Counted from the stretch's first letter, positions 9,065 through 17,685 are shown. The stretch is DNA of 64,000 bases from an uncultured Acidobacteriia bacterium (GCA_903851195.1 CAINNJ010000025.1:372001-436000), one strand, 5' to 3'. Notes: a model not told the origin generated them from the letters alone. Numbers and translations: made by a program.

Positions 9065-9069
9065 GAATT

Positions 9070-9846
9070 TTAGTCGAGGAGGTCGGGTTCGAGGCGCGTG
9101 ATCCACTGCCAGAGGGGCTGGAACTGGAAGCAGCCGGCGGCGGGGGTGCCAAGCTGGCTGCGCGTCAGCAGCGCGTCTTCGTGGCGGATGGGGACCGGCG
9201 TGCCCGCGGCCTGGGCGAGCAGCTGGGACTGGCAACTGCGGTCCATGGCGATGAACCACCAGACGGCTTCGTCGACGGTCTGGCCGACGGTGAGCAGGCC
9301 GTGGTTGCGCAGGATGGCGGCTTTGCGGGGTCCGAGCGCGGCGGCGATGCGGTCGCCCTCGCTGGTGTCGTAGACGATGCCGGTGAAGTCGTCGAAGAGG
9401 CCGTGGTCTTCGTAAAAGGCGCAGGCGTCCTGTGTGAGGGGGTCGAGGAGTTTGCCAAGGCACGACCAGGACTTGCCGTACATGGAGTGGGAGTGGGCGG
9501 CGGCGACGACATCCGGACGCGCTTCATGCACGCGCGAGTGGATGGCGAAGGCGGCGCGGTTGACGGGGTGTTTGCCTTCCACGACCTCGCCGCGGGAGTT
9601 GACGAGGATCAGGTCGGAGGCGCGGACGTGGGCGAAGTGAACGCCGAAGGGGTTGACCCAGAAGTGGTCGGGTTGTTCGGGGTCGCGGGCGGTGATGTGG
9701 CCGGCGACGCCTTCGTCGTAACCGAAGCGGGCGAAGAGGCGGAAGCCGGCGGCCATGCGCTGTTTGCGGTGGAGGCGTTCGTCGGCGAGGGTGGCCGGTT
9801 TGGCCGGTGCGGGGATGTTGAGAGTGATTGCTGCCGCTTGTGCCAT
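9070..9846 (-). CDS. class II aldolase/adducin family protein
   Basis: 258 residues of the class II aldolase fold. The metal-binding histidines are visible in [13 protein letters not shown] (HSH), with a further His in [23 protein letters not shown] is also typical. These enzymes make or break C-C bonds in hydroxy-acid or sugar-phosphate substrates; adducin-like members may lack activity, but the metal ligands are intact here. It lies between the histidine phosphatase and the acyl-CoA dehydrogenase genes with gaps of 21 and 5 bases, so it is part of the same operon. Its substrate is unknown. Confidence 0.9.
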   Translation of the reverse strand: MAQAAAITLNIPAPAKPATLADERLHRKQRMAAGFRLFARFGYDEGVAGHITARDPEQPDHFWVNPFGVHFAHVRASDLILVNSRGEVVEGKHPVNRAAFAIHSRVHEARPDVVAAAHSHSMYGKSWSCLGKLLDPLTQDACAFYEDHGLFDDFTGIVYDTSEGDRIAAALGPRKAAILRNHGLLTVGQTVDEAVWWFIAMDRSCQSQLLAQAAGTPVPIRHEDALLTRSQLGTPAAGCFQFQPLWQWITRLEPDLLD

Positions 9847-9867
9847 GACTGCACTTTATAACAAAGC

Positions 9868-10602
9868 TTAGCGGTATGTGCAGAGGGCCGGGTCCAGATG
9901 CGGGACGCCGTTGAACGCGTGCAGGCGGAGTTGATCCGCGCGGAGGCGCATGACGGAGATGGAAGCGTTCAGGAGCACACCGGCAAGGCGCATGGCGCGG
10001 TAATCCTCCACGTCCATGCTGAGCGCGGCCCAGATGCCGATGGGCGTGGCGGAGGTGAAGATGGCGATGTTGTGGTCGTCGGTGGGATCTGCAGTGGCGG
10101 CGAGGGCGGTGCGGCGGGCGGCGATGCGGTCATGGAAAGCGAGCCAGGTTTCGCCGTCGTAGCGGGGGTGGCCTTTGATCCACGCCTGCACGATTTTGAG
10201 GTCGCTGGGGGTCCAGCGGCGATGGACCGCGGCGTCGTGCTGTTCGCCGGCGGCAAGCAGGTCGGCGCGCATGGTTTCGAACTCGTGGCGAAAGGCGGCG
10301 TCTTCCTCGCACAGGATGGGCGCGAGCTGGCTGTAGACGTGGTCGAGATCGAACTCATTCCAGCCGGGGTCGACAGTGAGTTCGGGAACGGCCACGCCCG
10401 CGTCGGAATAGGCGGAGAGCACCTCGTCGGCGGTCTGCCGTTGCCGGGTCAGCGCGCCGGAGTACGCGGCGTCGAAACGAATGCCGGAGCGAACGAAGTA
10501 CTCGCCGGCGAGGCGGGCCTGGCGGCGTCCGAGATCGGAGAGCGTGTCATAGCAGTTGCGCGTGCCGGCCTGGCCGTGGCGGATCAGATATATCTTGCTC
10601 AT
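9868..10602 (-). CDS. histidine phosphatase (phosphoglycerate mutase) family protein
   Basis: 244 residues. The phosphate-accepting motif LIRHGQ is at residues 6-11 (His9), with the conserved Arg in SGALTRQRQTA and an acidic residue in WNEFDLD. The second catalytic His, usually in a V-x-H-G-G loop, is not present: the equivalent stretch reads IFTSATPIG. This is either a subfamily feature or loss of activity. The gene start overlaps the stop of the APH-type kinase gene by 4 bases, so a phosphatase and a kinase are made together. A role in removing phosphate from the kinase product or in quality control is inference. Confidence 0.88.
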   Translation of the reverse strand: MSKIYLIRHGQAGTRNCYDTLSDLGRRQARLAGEYFVRSGIRFDAAYSGALTRQRQTADEVLSAYSDAGVAVPELTVDPGWNEFDLDHVYSQLAPILCEEDAAFRHEFETMRADLLAAGEQHDAAVHRRWTPSDLKIVQAWIKGHPRYDGETWLAFHDRIAARRTALAATADPTDDHNIAIFTSATPIGIWAALSMDVEDYRAMRLAGVLLNASISVMRLRADQLRLHAFNGVPHLDPALCTYR

Positions 10603-11660
10603 GAGTTGCGGTTCACCAGTTCATCGGCGAGTTGGACAAGGGTGCGGACGCGGCGGTCGAAGGCGCGGAAGCGTTCGTCGTGCGTCTGGCCGCGATGGAA
10701 ACGCACGTAGATCTGCTGCAGAATCACGGCGAGTTTGAAGATGCCGAGCACTTCGTGATAGCCGAGTTGCGAGACGTCGCGGCCGGTGCGGAGCGCATAG
10801 CGGTGGACGAATTCATCGCGCGTGTACCAGCCGGGCGACATGGTGATGACGGGCGTGGCGGGGTGCGGATCGTTTTGCGAGGCGATACAGGCCCAGGTCC
10901 AGTAACAGAGGGTAAGGCCGAGGTCGGCGAGGGGGTCGCCGAGGGTGGTCATCTCCCAGTCGAGCACGGCTTCCACGCGGTTCGCGGAGGGCGCGAGCAT
11001 CACGTTGTCGAGCTTGAAATCGTTGTGGACGAGCGTGGGCGCGGGCGAGGCGGGGATGTGGTTTTGAAGCCAGTGGATCACGCGGTTCATGGCGGGGAGT
11101 TCTTCGGTTTTGGCGTGCTGCCAGCGCTCGGACCAGCCGCGCACCTGGCGTTCGACGAAACCGGCGGGCTTGCCGAGCGCGGCGATTTTCGGGGCGGCGA
11201 CGTCCACTTCGTGCAGGCGCACCAGGCAGTCGATGAAGGCTTCACTGACCAGGCGCGGGTAGTCGGGGACGGCGTTCCATTCGGGCGGTGGCGCGTCGCG
11301 AAGAACGATGCCGTGGCGGCGTTCCATGAGGAAAAACGTCGCGCCGACGACGGCGGGATCTTCGCAGAGCAGGACGACGCGAGGGGCTTCCGGGAAGTGG
11401 GGATTCACCGCGTCCAGCACGCGAAACTCGCGGGCCATGTCGTGCGCTTTGGGGGGCACGGGGCCGAGGGGCGGGCGGCGGAGGACGTACTCGGTTGCGC
11501 CCGCGCGGATCAGATAGACGAGGTTCGAGTGGCCGTTCGGGAATTGGGCGATTTCGATGTTGCCGGCGAGATCGGGCAGCCGGGCTTGCAGCCAGGCCGC
11601 GAGATTGCCGGTGTCGAGTTCTTCACCGGCGCGGACCGGCGTGATGTCGGTCGTCATCAT
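10599..11660 (-). CDS. APH-type phosphotransferase (ACAD10/11 kinase-domain homologue)
   Basis: 353 residues with the start taken at ATG 11660 (a second ATG follows at once; an in-frame GTG at 11705 is less likely). N-lobe: FPNGHSNLVYLI and YVLRRPPLGPVPPKAHDM. Catalytic loop LVHNDFKLDNVML (HxDxxxxN type) and LDWEMTTLGDPLADLG with the metal-binding Asp. RRPPLGP and the GDPLADLG pattern are characteristic of the kinase domain found in ACAD10/11 and in the LvaA kinase of levulinate breakdown. The likely reaction is ATP-dependent phosphorylation of the hydroxyl of a hydroxyacyl-CoA. It heads the group kinase, phosphatase, aldolase, dehydrogenase. Confidence 0.9.
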   Translation of the reverse strand: MMTTDITPVRAGEELDTGNLAAWLQARLPDLAGNIEIAQFPNGHSNLVYLIRAGATEYVLRRPPLGPVPPKAHDMAREFRVLDAVNPHFPEAPRVVLLCEDPAVVGATFFLMERRHGIVLRDAPPPEWNAVPDYPRLVSEAFIDCLVRLHEVDVAAPKIAALGKPAGFVERQVRGWSERWQHAKTEELPAMNRVIHWLQNHIPASPAPTLVHNDFKLDNVMLAPSANRVEAVLDWEMTTLGDPLADLGLTLCYWTWACIASQNDPHPATPVITMSPGWYTRDEFVHRYALRTGRDVSQLGYHEVLGIFKLAVILQQIYVRFHRGQTHDERFRAFDRRVRTLVQLADELVNRNS

Positions 11661-11787
11661 TTCGCGGCGCGGAGGGTGACGCCAGGTTCGGAGGCTTCTG
11701 GGCACAGGTGGCGCATGTTTAATGATGGTATCGCGGGGGGAGATGAGGGGATTCGGACGGGGGAGATCAGGATTGGGATAAATCAGA

Positions 11788-12179
11788 TCAGTCCATCCGG
11801 CCGAGAATCTCTTCTCTTAGTTCGATGCGCCTGGCATCATTCAACGCAAGGACGGCAACGGTAGTTCGGCCTGATGCGGTTAACCCTGAACATAAGCGCC
11901 ACGATAAACAAACTGATCCGCCCACCGGTCTGGGCGGGGGTGGAACAGGCTCTCCACCTTGCCTGTCATCGGGTCGATTCCGCTTTGGTTTGGGCCTTTG
12001 TGCAGATTGCAGCGATGGCAGGCGAACGCAGGATTTTCGATATTATCGCCACCGCCATGCTGACGGGCGACAATGTGTTCGATGTGATGCGGCACTGCGC
12101 TGTGGTCCTGGTGAAGCAGTCAGCACTCGCAACGACTTCCGGCCCTCTCCCGAACAAAAGACCGGGTTCCGGAATCCAC
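11788..12179 (-). pseudogene. HNH endonuclease, broken by a TGA codon and a frameshift
   Basis: Reading from GTG 12179 gives RERAGSRCEC, then TGA at 12122-12120, then LLHQDHSAVPHHIEHIVARQ and ACHRCNLHKGPN, a clear HNH nuclease (HxH, GG, N, CxxC). The TGA stands where the family has the second Cys of its first CxxC. The frame then ends at 11880, but a one-base shift continues it as TASGRTTVAVLALNDARR and ends at TGA 11788, the expected family C-terminus. Two independent lesions show a dead gene. A 71-residue fragment from GTG 12095 could still be translated. It follows the preceding small gene by 2 bases. Confidence 0.85.
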
Positions 12180-12181
12180 CG

Positions 12182-12448
12182 TTAATTAGCAAGCCGGGCC
12201 AGCTGCCGCTGCGCTTTTAGCCGAAGGATGGAGATGAAGTCGGCGGCATTGATCAGAGCTTCGTATTCGGATCGCTCGTCAGCGGTTAGCCGCCCCTCAT
12301 TCGCGCTTTCACCAAGCACCTCGATCCGCGCTAACACCTGAGGATCGATTCGGAAGGCCACCAGACGCCGCGCCGATTCCGCGTCCAGACACTGACTCAG
12401 GGGTTCCAGAACACTATCGAGTCCGGCAGCCACGCTCATCACTCTCAC
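12182..12448 (-). CDS. small conserved protein paired with HNH endonuclease
   Basis: 88 residues, acidic and helical, with TADERSEYEALINAADFISI near the C-terminus. Proteins of this kind are often encoded directly before an HNH nuclease gene, and here the stop is 2 bases before the start of the broken nuclease. The start could be ATG 12448 or 12439. The function is unknown; it may control or bind the nuclease. The pair sits inside an otherwise metabolic run of genes on the same strand. Confidence 0.65.
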   Translation of the reverse strand: MRVMSVAAGLDSVLEPLSQCLDAESARRLVAFRIDPQVLARIEVLGESANEGRLTADERSEYEALINAADFISILRLKAQRQLARLAN

Positions 12449-12517
12449 GCTATCACGGGAAGAGACGACGCGCTCATGCTCCTCGTTTCCCGGTCCACGC
12501 GGTCGGAGTCAGGCAGT

Positions 12518-12973
12518 TCAACGATAGTAGCGGACAATCCACTCCGCCACGCAGCAGGGCTTTTCAGAGCCTTCGAGCTCGATGGTTACAGCGAAAGTGA
12601 GGTCGGCGCCGCTGGAGCCTTCTCCGGAAAACGGTTTGACGTTCTGCAGCGTGAAGCGGCCGCGGATGCGGGAATCCACACGCACGGGCGCGGGGAAGCG
12701 CACGCGGTTCAGGCCGTAGTTGACGCGCATGGTCACGCCTTCCACGGGCAGCACATTGCGGGAAAGATGACTCAGCAGAGACAGCGTGAGGAAGCCGTGC
12801 GCGACGGTGGTCCGGTAGGGCGAATCGTGTTCGGAACGCTCGCGGTCGAGGTGGATCCACTGGCGATCTTCGGTCGCGTCGGCGAACAGATCGATGCGGC
12901 GCTGGTCGACCGTCAACCAGTCCGAGACGGCTACTTCTTTACCGGTAAGTTCGTGTAAGTTGTCGATGGTCAT
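12518..12973 (-). CDS. MaoC-family (R)-hydratase
   Basis: 151-residue hot-dog-fold protein. The hydratase motif is present in LFADATEDRQWIHLD (catalytic Asp and His), followed by TTVAHGFLTLSLL, both typical of (R)-specific enoyl-CoA hydratases of the MaoC group (single-domain length about 150). The start overlaps the stop of the acyl-CoA ligase gene by 4 bases, so ligase and hydratase are coupled. It would hydrate trans-2-enoyl-CoA produced by activation and dehydrogenation of an acid substrate. Confidence 0.92.
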   Translation of the reverse strand: MTIDNLHELTGKEVAVSDWLTVDQRRIDLFADATEDRQWIHLDRERSEHDSPYRTTVAHGFLTLSLLSHLSRNVLPVEGVTMRVNYGLNRVRFPAPVRVDSRIRGRFTLQNVKPFSGEGSSGADLTFAVTIELEGSEKPCCVAEWIVRYYR

Positions 12974-14475
12974 CGGAGCGGCTTTCCCCAGTCTATGTTC
13001 TGGCGCAGAGCTTTCTTCAGGATTTTGCCGCCCGGGTTGCGCGGCAGGAAATCGGTGGCGGAGCGGATGACCATGTATTGTGGCACTTTGAAATCGGCGA
13101 GGTGTTCGCGGGCGAAACGGACGATGCCGGCGGGCTCGGGCGTGCGGCCTGGTTTGGGCACGACGATGGCGCCGACTTTCTCGCCCATCATTTCATCGGG
13201 CACGCCCATGACGGCCACTTCGAAGATATCGGGGTGGGCCGTGAGCGCGCTTTCCACTTCGACGCAGTAGACGTTTTCGCCGCCGCGGTTCACCATGTCC
13301 TTCTTGCGGTCGCAGATCTGGAGGAAGCCTTCCGCGTCGAGCCGGGCGAGGTCGCCGGTGCGGAGCCAGCCGTCCGCGAACGTCTCCGCTGTGGCCTCGG
13401 GCTTGTTCCAGTAGCCGGGGACTACGTTCGGGCCGCGGATAAGAAGCTCACCGACATCGCCGCTGACATCGGTCAGACGCAGGTCGACCACAGGCGCGGC
13501 GAGACCGACGGCGTCGGGTCGCGTGACGGAGTATCCGGCGGGCAGGAAAGTGGCGATCGAGGAGACTTCCGTGAGGCCGTAGCTGTTGGAGACGGCAGCG
13601 TTGGGGAAGGCTTCGATGAGCGCGGCGATGAGGTCGGGCGCGGCGGCGGCGCCACCGTAGGCCAGGCGGCGGACGCGGGACATATCGAACTCGCGGAAGT
13701 TGGGCTGGTGGATGGCAAGCCAGTAGATGGCGGGGACGGTGATGATGACCTCGATGCGCTCGGTCGCGATGGCGCGGAGGAAGGTCTGCACGTGGAACTG
13801 CGGCAGGATCACGGTGGCGCCGCCGCCTTCGCAGGTAGGCAGCAGCTGCGTGTTGCAGCCGGTGACGTGGAAGAGCGGGGCGGAGACCAGGTTGCGGACC
13901 GGGCCGGCGGGGCCGATGCCGACGCGGCGGGCGGTTTCCATGTTGGAGAGAAAGTTCTCCTGCGTGGTCATGGCGCCTTTGGGGAAGCCGGTGGTGCCGG
14001 AGGTGTAGAAGATGGCGGAGAGGTCGGCGAAGGTCAGGTCTTCGATGGCGTACGCCGGGCCGTCGGGAAGCGGCGCGCCGGGGAGGAAGACGAAGGCGCT
14101 GCCGGAATCCGTGAGGACGTAGTCGATCTCCGACTCGCTGAGGCGGGTGTTGACGGGGACGGCTGCGGCTCCGGCGAGTTGCGCGCCGAAGAAGGCGACG
14201 CACCAGTCGATACCGTTGGGCAGGCGGATGGCCACGCGGTCGCCGCGGCGGATGCCCAGGGCGCGAAGACCGCCGGCGACGCGAGCAGCGCGGTCCCAGA
14301 GTTCGCGATAGGCGATTCGCGGGCCTTCAAACTCGACCAGGGCTTCGGCGTCCGGGACGCGATCCACCGTGCGCCGGAGCATTTCGACGAGGTTGGGCGC
14401 GAGAGTCTGGTAGCGGGCAACGCCCAGAGAATCACGGTCGATGCCGGACTGGTCGAACGGTTTGAGAAGGGGCAT
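12970..14475 (-). CDS. AMP-binding acyl-CoA synthetase (ligase)
   Basis: 501 residues, usual length for the ANL superfamily. P-loop-like motif FYTSGTTGFPKGAMTT near residue 155, SNSYGLTEVSS (A5), GWLRTGDLARLDAEGFL and DRKKDMVNRGGENVYCVEVE (A7/A8 hinge), and the C-terminal catalytic Lys in NPGGKILKKALR. It activates a carboxylic acid with ATP and CoA. The acid is not readable from sequence; similarity is to medium-chain or aromatic/hydroxy-acid ligases. It abuts the upstream metallo-hydrolase gene and overlaps the MaoC gene, so it opens the metabolic part of the run. Confidence 0.93.
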   Translation of the reverse strand: MPLLKPFDQSGIDRDSLGVARYQTLAPNLVEMLRRTVDRVPDAEALVEFEGPRIAYRELWDRAARVAGGLRALGIRRGDRVAIRLPNGIDWCVAFFGAQLAGAAAVPVNTRLSESEIDYVLTDSGSAFVFLPGAPLPDGPAYAIEDLTFADLSAIFYTSGTTGFPKGAMTTQENFLSNMETARRVGIGPAGPVRNLVSAPLFHVTGCNTQLLPTCEGGGATVILPQFHVQTFLRAIATERIEVIITVPAIYWLAIHQPNFREFDMSRVRRLAYGGAAAAPDLIAALIEAFPNAAVSNSYGLTEVSSIATFLPAGYSVTRPDAVGLAAPVVDLRLTDVSGDVGELLIRGPNVVPGYWNKPEATAETFADGWLRTGDLARLDAEGFLQICDRKKDMVNRGGENVYCVEVESALTAHPDIFEVAVMGVPDEMMGEKVGAIVVPKPGRTPEPAGIVRFAREHLADFKVPQYMVIRSATDFLPRNPGGKILKKALRQNIDWGKPLR

Positions 14476-15480
14476 TTAGCGGGATTGGTAGGTCTCACTG
14501 AACTGATTCCGGCTGTTGGTGAGCGTGAAAGAGCCGTCTTTCGCGACCGTGGCTTTGACCCAGTGGCCCTGATCTTCACTGCCCGGATTGGCGATCTTCT
14601 GTTCGGCGGTGTTGTGGGCCTTGTCGCTGTCTACCGCTTCGTGGAGTTGCCACACGCCTTCGACGCCGGGGAGCTTGGAGATGAGTTCGTAGGCGGAGGG
14701 CTGCAGGCCTTTTTTCGGGGCGTTGTTGACGACCACGACGACAGGCTTCAGAGCGTTGTACAGGGCTGGCGCGCCGGAGGCGTCGTTGAAGAAGCCGTGG
14801 TGGGTGGCCTGGAGGAGAGTCACGGCGCCGACTTTGTTCACCGGGCAGGCGAGCATCATTTCGCGGTCCCAGGTGAGGTCGCCGATATCGAAGAATTTGA
14901 ATTTTCCGTACGTGAGCAGCAGGCCGGCGCTCTGGCCGTTTTCCGATTTATCGATGTCTTTTTGTATTGCGCCGTCGCAGAAAGGGTTGGGACCGCCGCC
15001 ATTGATCGGTTTGGAGAGGACCTTGCCGGCCGAGGAAACGACGTCGAGTTTTACTTCACGGAGCTGGATCACCTGGCCGGGCTTAACCGGCGAGCGGTTA
15101 CCGGCGGCGACGCTCTTGTACGCGATCCAGGGTTTGCCCCCGCTGCCTTCCGGCTCGACGGAGTCGCCGTGATCGTAGTATTTCGTGATGGGGATCAGTT
15201 TGGAAAGCGCGGGCGCGCCGCCGACGTGATCGCCGTGATAGTGAGTGGTGAAGAGAGCGTCGATTTTGCGCAGGCCGGCCTGTCTCGTGGCGACGTCGAA
15301 GATGCGGGCAGCATCGCGCTCGCCGGGGTTGCCGGTGTCGATCAGGAAACTTTCGCCGGTCGGGGTGACGATCAGAGTCGCGGCGCCGCCTTCCACGTCC
15401 ACCCACCAGATGTCGAGTTTCCCGGTCTGGGCGGCGAGAACGGAGGGGAAAACGATACTGAGTAGAATTGCCTTGAGCAT
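14476..15480 (-). CDS. secreted metallo-beta-lactamase-fold hydrolase
   Basis: 334 residues with a signal peptide (MLKAILLSIVFPSVLAAQ). The zinc site THYHGDHVGG (HxHxDH) is at about residue 80, with a further site in LQATHHGFFNDASG; the fold resembles the ComEC/Rec2 C-terminal domain type but without membrane part. An extracytoplasmic hydrolase; the substrate is unknown. The stop is directly next to the start of the ligase gene. It may supply the operon with substrate by cleaving an ester or similar bond outside the cytoplasm (inference). Confidence 0.85.
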   Translation of the reverse strand: MLKAILLSIVFPSVLAAQTGKLDIWWVDVEGGAATLIVTPTGESFLIDTGNPGERDAARIFDVATRQAGLRKIDALFTTHYHGDHVGGAPALSKLIPITKYYDHGDSVEPEGSGGKPWIAYKSVAAGNRSPVKPGQVIQLREVKLDVVSSAGKVLSKPINGGGPNPFCDGAIQKDIDKSENGQSAGLLLTYGKFKFFDIGDLTWDREMMLACPVNKVGAVTLLQATHHGFFNDASGAPALYNALKPVVVVVNNAPKKGLQPSAYELISKLPGVEGVWQLHEAVDSDKAHNTAEQKIANPGSEDQGHWVKATVAKDGSFTLTNSRNQFSETYQSR

Positions 15481-15510
15481 AACGGACTGAGTTTATAACA
15501 GGAGGCGGGC

Positions 15511-16059
15511 ATGGGTCAGGCCAGGGCGGTGGCTTTGCTGCGGGGCGTGAACGTGGGCGGGAAGAATAAGCTCCCGATGAAGGATTTGTGCGCATTCTTC
15601 GTGGATGCCGGATGCACGGAGGTGAAGAATTACATCCAGAGCGGGAATGTGATTTTCCGGGCAGACGCGAAGGTATTGAAGAGCCTGCCGGGGACGATTG
15701 AGGCGCGAATTTCGGAACGGTTCGGGTTTTCCTCGCCGGTAATTCTGCGAACGCACGAGGAAATCGCGAAAATAGTGCGGGAAAATCCCTATGTCGCGCG
15801 CGGGGACGACGAGAAACAACTGCACGTGGTGTTTCTGCGGGATGTTCCGGCAAGGGATCTTGTGGATGCGCTCGATCCGCAGCGTTCGCCGCCGGATGAG
15901 TTCACGGTGCGGGGCGGCGAGATCTATCTGTCCCTGGTGAACGGGGCGGCGAAGACGAAGCTGACCAATGCCTGGATGGATTCGAAACTGAAGACCATCA
16001 GCACGGGCCGTAACTGGCGAACCGTGCTGACGCTCTATTCGCTTAGCGGTCCTGAATAA
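15511..16059 (+). CDS. DUF1697 domain-containing protein
   Basis: 182 residues covering a complete DUF1697 protein: AVALLRGVNVGGKNKLPMKD at the N-terminus, NYIQSGNVIF, and TGRNWRTVLTLYSL at the C-terminus are the family signatures. A perfect AGGAGG ribosome site at 15500-15505 fixes the start. The family is cytosolic and uncharacterised. It is transcribed divergently from the metallo-hydrolase gene and ends inside the 3' end of the convergent DUF4920 gene (17-base overlap). Confidence 0.92.
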   Translation: MGQARAVALLRGVNVGGKNKLPMKDLCAFFVDAGCTEVKNYIQSGNVIFRADAKVLKSLPGTIEARISERFGFSSPVILRTHEEIAKIVRENPYVARGDDEKQLHVVFLRDVPARDLVDALDPQRSPPDEFTVRGGEIYLSLVNGAAKTKLTNAWMDSKLKTISTGRNWRTVLTLYSLSGPE

Positions 16060-16495
16060 CCGCGCCGGAACCGGCGATCTGATAAACCGTTTTGCCGGAT
16101 TTAATTTTCGCGGGGTTGAATTTTTTGTGGGATTCTTCCGCCTCATGCCTGGCTTCTTCGATCAATTGCTCGCGGGACATCTCGTGTTTTTCGAGCGTTC
16201 CTTCGGCGATGGCCGTCTTGCCGATGGAATCCTTCGGGAACACGATCACGCCGTCCTCGACTTTGATACGGAGCAGGTGGCCGGAGTTATCGGTAAGGTT
16301 CATCCAGCAGCCGGCCATTTCGCAGACCTCGGTGATTTTGCCGGTGACCTGGACGGTCTTGCCGACATAGGGCGCGGGTTGCTCCATCAGCGTGGCGAGC
16401 GTCATGGAATCTTTCACGGTGAGGGGCTGGCCGAGTTTCTGGTCGGCGGCGAAGGCGACGGAGACGAAGAGTGCGACTGTCCACAGGTGCTTCAT
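16043..16495 (-). CDS. exported DUF4920 domain protein
   Basis: 150 residues with a signal peptide (MKHLWTVALFVSVAFAA). The body forms an OB-like small domain (YVGKTVQVTGKITEVCEMAG, then CWMNLTD), with two conserved Cys that may bind metal or form a disulfide, matching DUF4920. A helical charged stretch follows (MSREQLIEEARHEAEESHK). Probably periplasmic; function unknown. It overlaps the convergent DUF1697 gene by 17 bases and is divergent from the ROK regulator gene, from which it is 23 bases away. Confidence 0.85.
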   Translation of the reverse strand: MKHLWTVALFVSVAFAADQKLGQPLTVKDSMTLATLMEQPAPYVGKTVQVTGKITEVCEMAGCWMNLTDNSGHLLRIKVEDGVIVFPKDSIGKTAIAEGTLEKHEMSREQLIEEARHEAEESHKKFNPAKIKSGKTVYQIAGSGAVIQDR

Positions 16496-16518
16496 GCGTT
16501 TATTATGACTGAAAGTCC

Positions 16519-17655
16519 ATGCAGACTGCGTCCACTGATGTTGTACGGCGGATCAACCGCCGCGTTGTACTGAATCTGATTCGAACGCGGCAGACCCTGT
16601 CGCGGGCGGAACTGGCGAGGCTGTCGGGCATGCAGCGCAGCACGATCTCCCTGATTGTGGAAGAACTGATCGGGGACGAATGGGTGCTGGAAGGCCCGCG
16701 AGGGCGGCTGCCGAGAGGCCGGCGTCCGACGTTTCTGCGGCTCAACGAAGAGCGGGTGATTATCGGCGTGGATATCCGGCCGACGCTGACGACAGTGGCG
16801 CTGGCCGATGTGAACGGGCGTTTCCTCAGCCAGGAAGCGCTGGCAACGCCGGGGCAGGCGGAAGCGGCGATCGACGCGGTGATTGCGCGCATTCGGAACC
16901 TGCAGGCGCGATGCGCGGGGAAGAAGATCGAAGGGGTGGGAATCAGTCTGCCGGGACGGGTGGATCCTGTCAGCCGGCGGTTCGTGTTTGCGCCGAATCT
17001 GGGCTGGCGGGATGTGGATCTTGAAGGTCCCATCAGCGCGGCGACGGGGCTTGACGTGGAACTCGATAACGCGGCGAATGGCTGCGCGCTGGCGGAGGAG
17101 TGGTTTGGGCAACATGCCCCGGAGCGGCATCTGGTGGTGGTGACCGTGAGTGAGGGGATCGGTGCCGGAATTCTGCTGGACGGGAAACTGGCACGCGGGC
17201 TGAACGGGATGGCGGGGGAGATCGGGCATGTCCCGGTGGATCCGGCAGGGCCGTTGTGCGGGTGCGGATGCCGGGGATGCTGGGAGGTTTATGCGTCGAA
17301 CCAGGCCGCACTCCGGTATTACGGGTCGGCAGATCTGACTTTCGCGGAGTTGCTGCAGCGCGCGGATCAGGGGGATTCACGGGCGGTTGAAGCGCTGGAG
17401 AAGATGGCGCATCATCTGGGGCACGGGATGCGGCTCATCGTGGCGGCGCTGGCGCCGGACCGGATTGTGGTGATCGGGGATCTGACACGGTCGTGGGAGC
17501 GGTTCGGGCCCATTATCGAGAATGAGGTGCGGGCGCAGGTGCCGCGGGGCGGGACGGCTCCCCTGGTAACGCCGGCGCATGAAGACGGGATGGCGCGGTT
17601 GCGGGGGACGGTGGTGCTGGTTTTACAGAAGCATTTCGGGCGGGCTTTGGGTTGA
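16519..17655 (+). CDS. ROK-family transcriptional regulator
   Basis: 378 residues, full length for NagC/XylR-type ROK repressors. Residues about 10-60 are a winged helix-turn-helix (LSRAELARLSGMQRSTISLI), residues about 75-370 a sugar-kinase-like ROK domain with GVDIRPTLTTVALAD, SEGIGAGILLDG and the zinc motif CGCGCRGCWEVYAS. It lies upstream of the CE15 esterase and DUF2891 genes on the same strand (30-base gap), so it probably controls them in response to a sugar released from plant polymer (inference). Confidence 0.93.
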   Translation: MQTASTDVVRRINRRVVLNLIRTRQTLSRAELARLSGMQRSTISLIVEELIGDEWVLEGPRGRLPRGRRPTFLRLNEERVIIGVDIRPTLTTVALADVNGRFLSQEALATPGQAEAAIDAVIARIRNLQARCAGKKIEGVGISLPGRVDPVSRRFVFAPNLGWRDVDLEGPISAATGLDVELDNAANGCALAEEWFGQHAPERHLVVVTVSEGIGAGILLDGKLARGLNGMAGEIGHVPVDPAGPLCGCGCRGCWEVYASNQAALRYYGSADLTFAELLQRADQGDSRAVEALEKMAHHLGHGMRLIVAALAPDRIVVIGDLTRSWERFGPIIENEVRAQVPRGGTAPLVTPAHEDGMARLRGTVVLVLQKHFGRALG

Positions 17656-17685
17656 TTCCTGCGTTCATGTGAAATAATCGCGGCC

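Noticed and set aside
12120-12122. TGA as selenocysteine codon in the HNH gene
   Set aside because: It replaces a zinc Cys, but a frameshift near 11882 in the same gene and no visible SECIS-like hairpin argue for a pseudogene.
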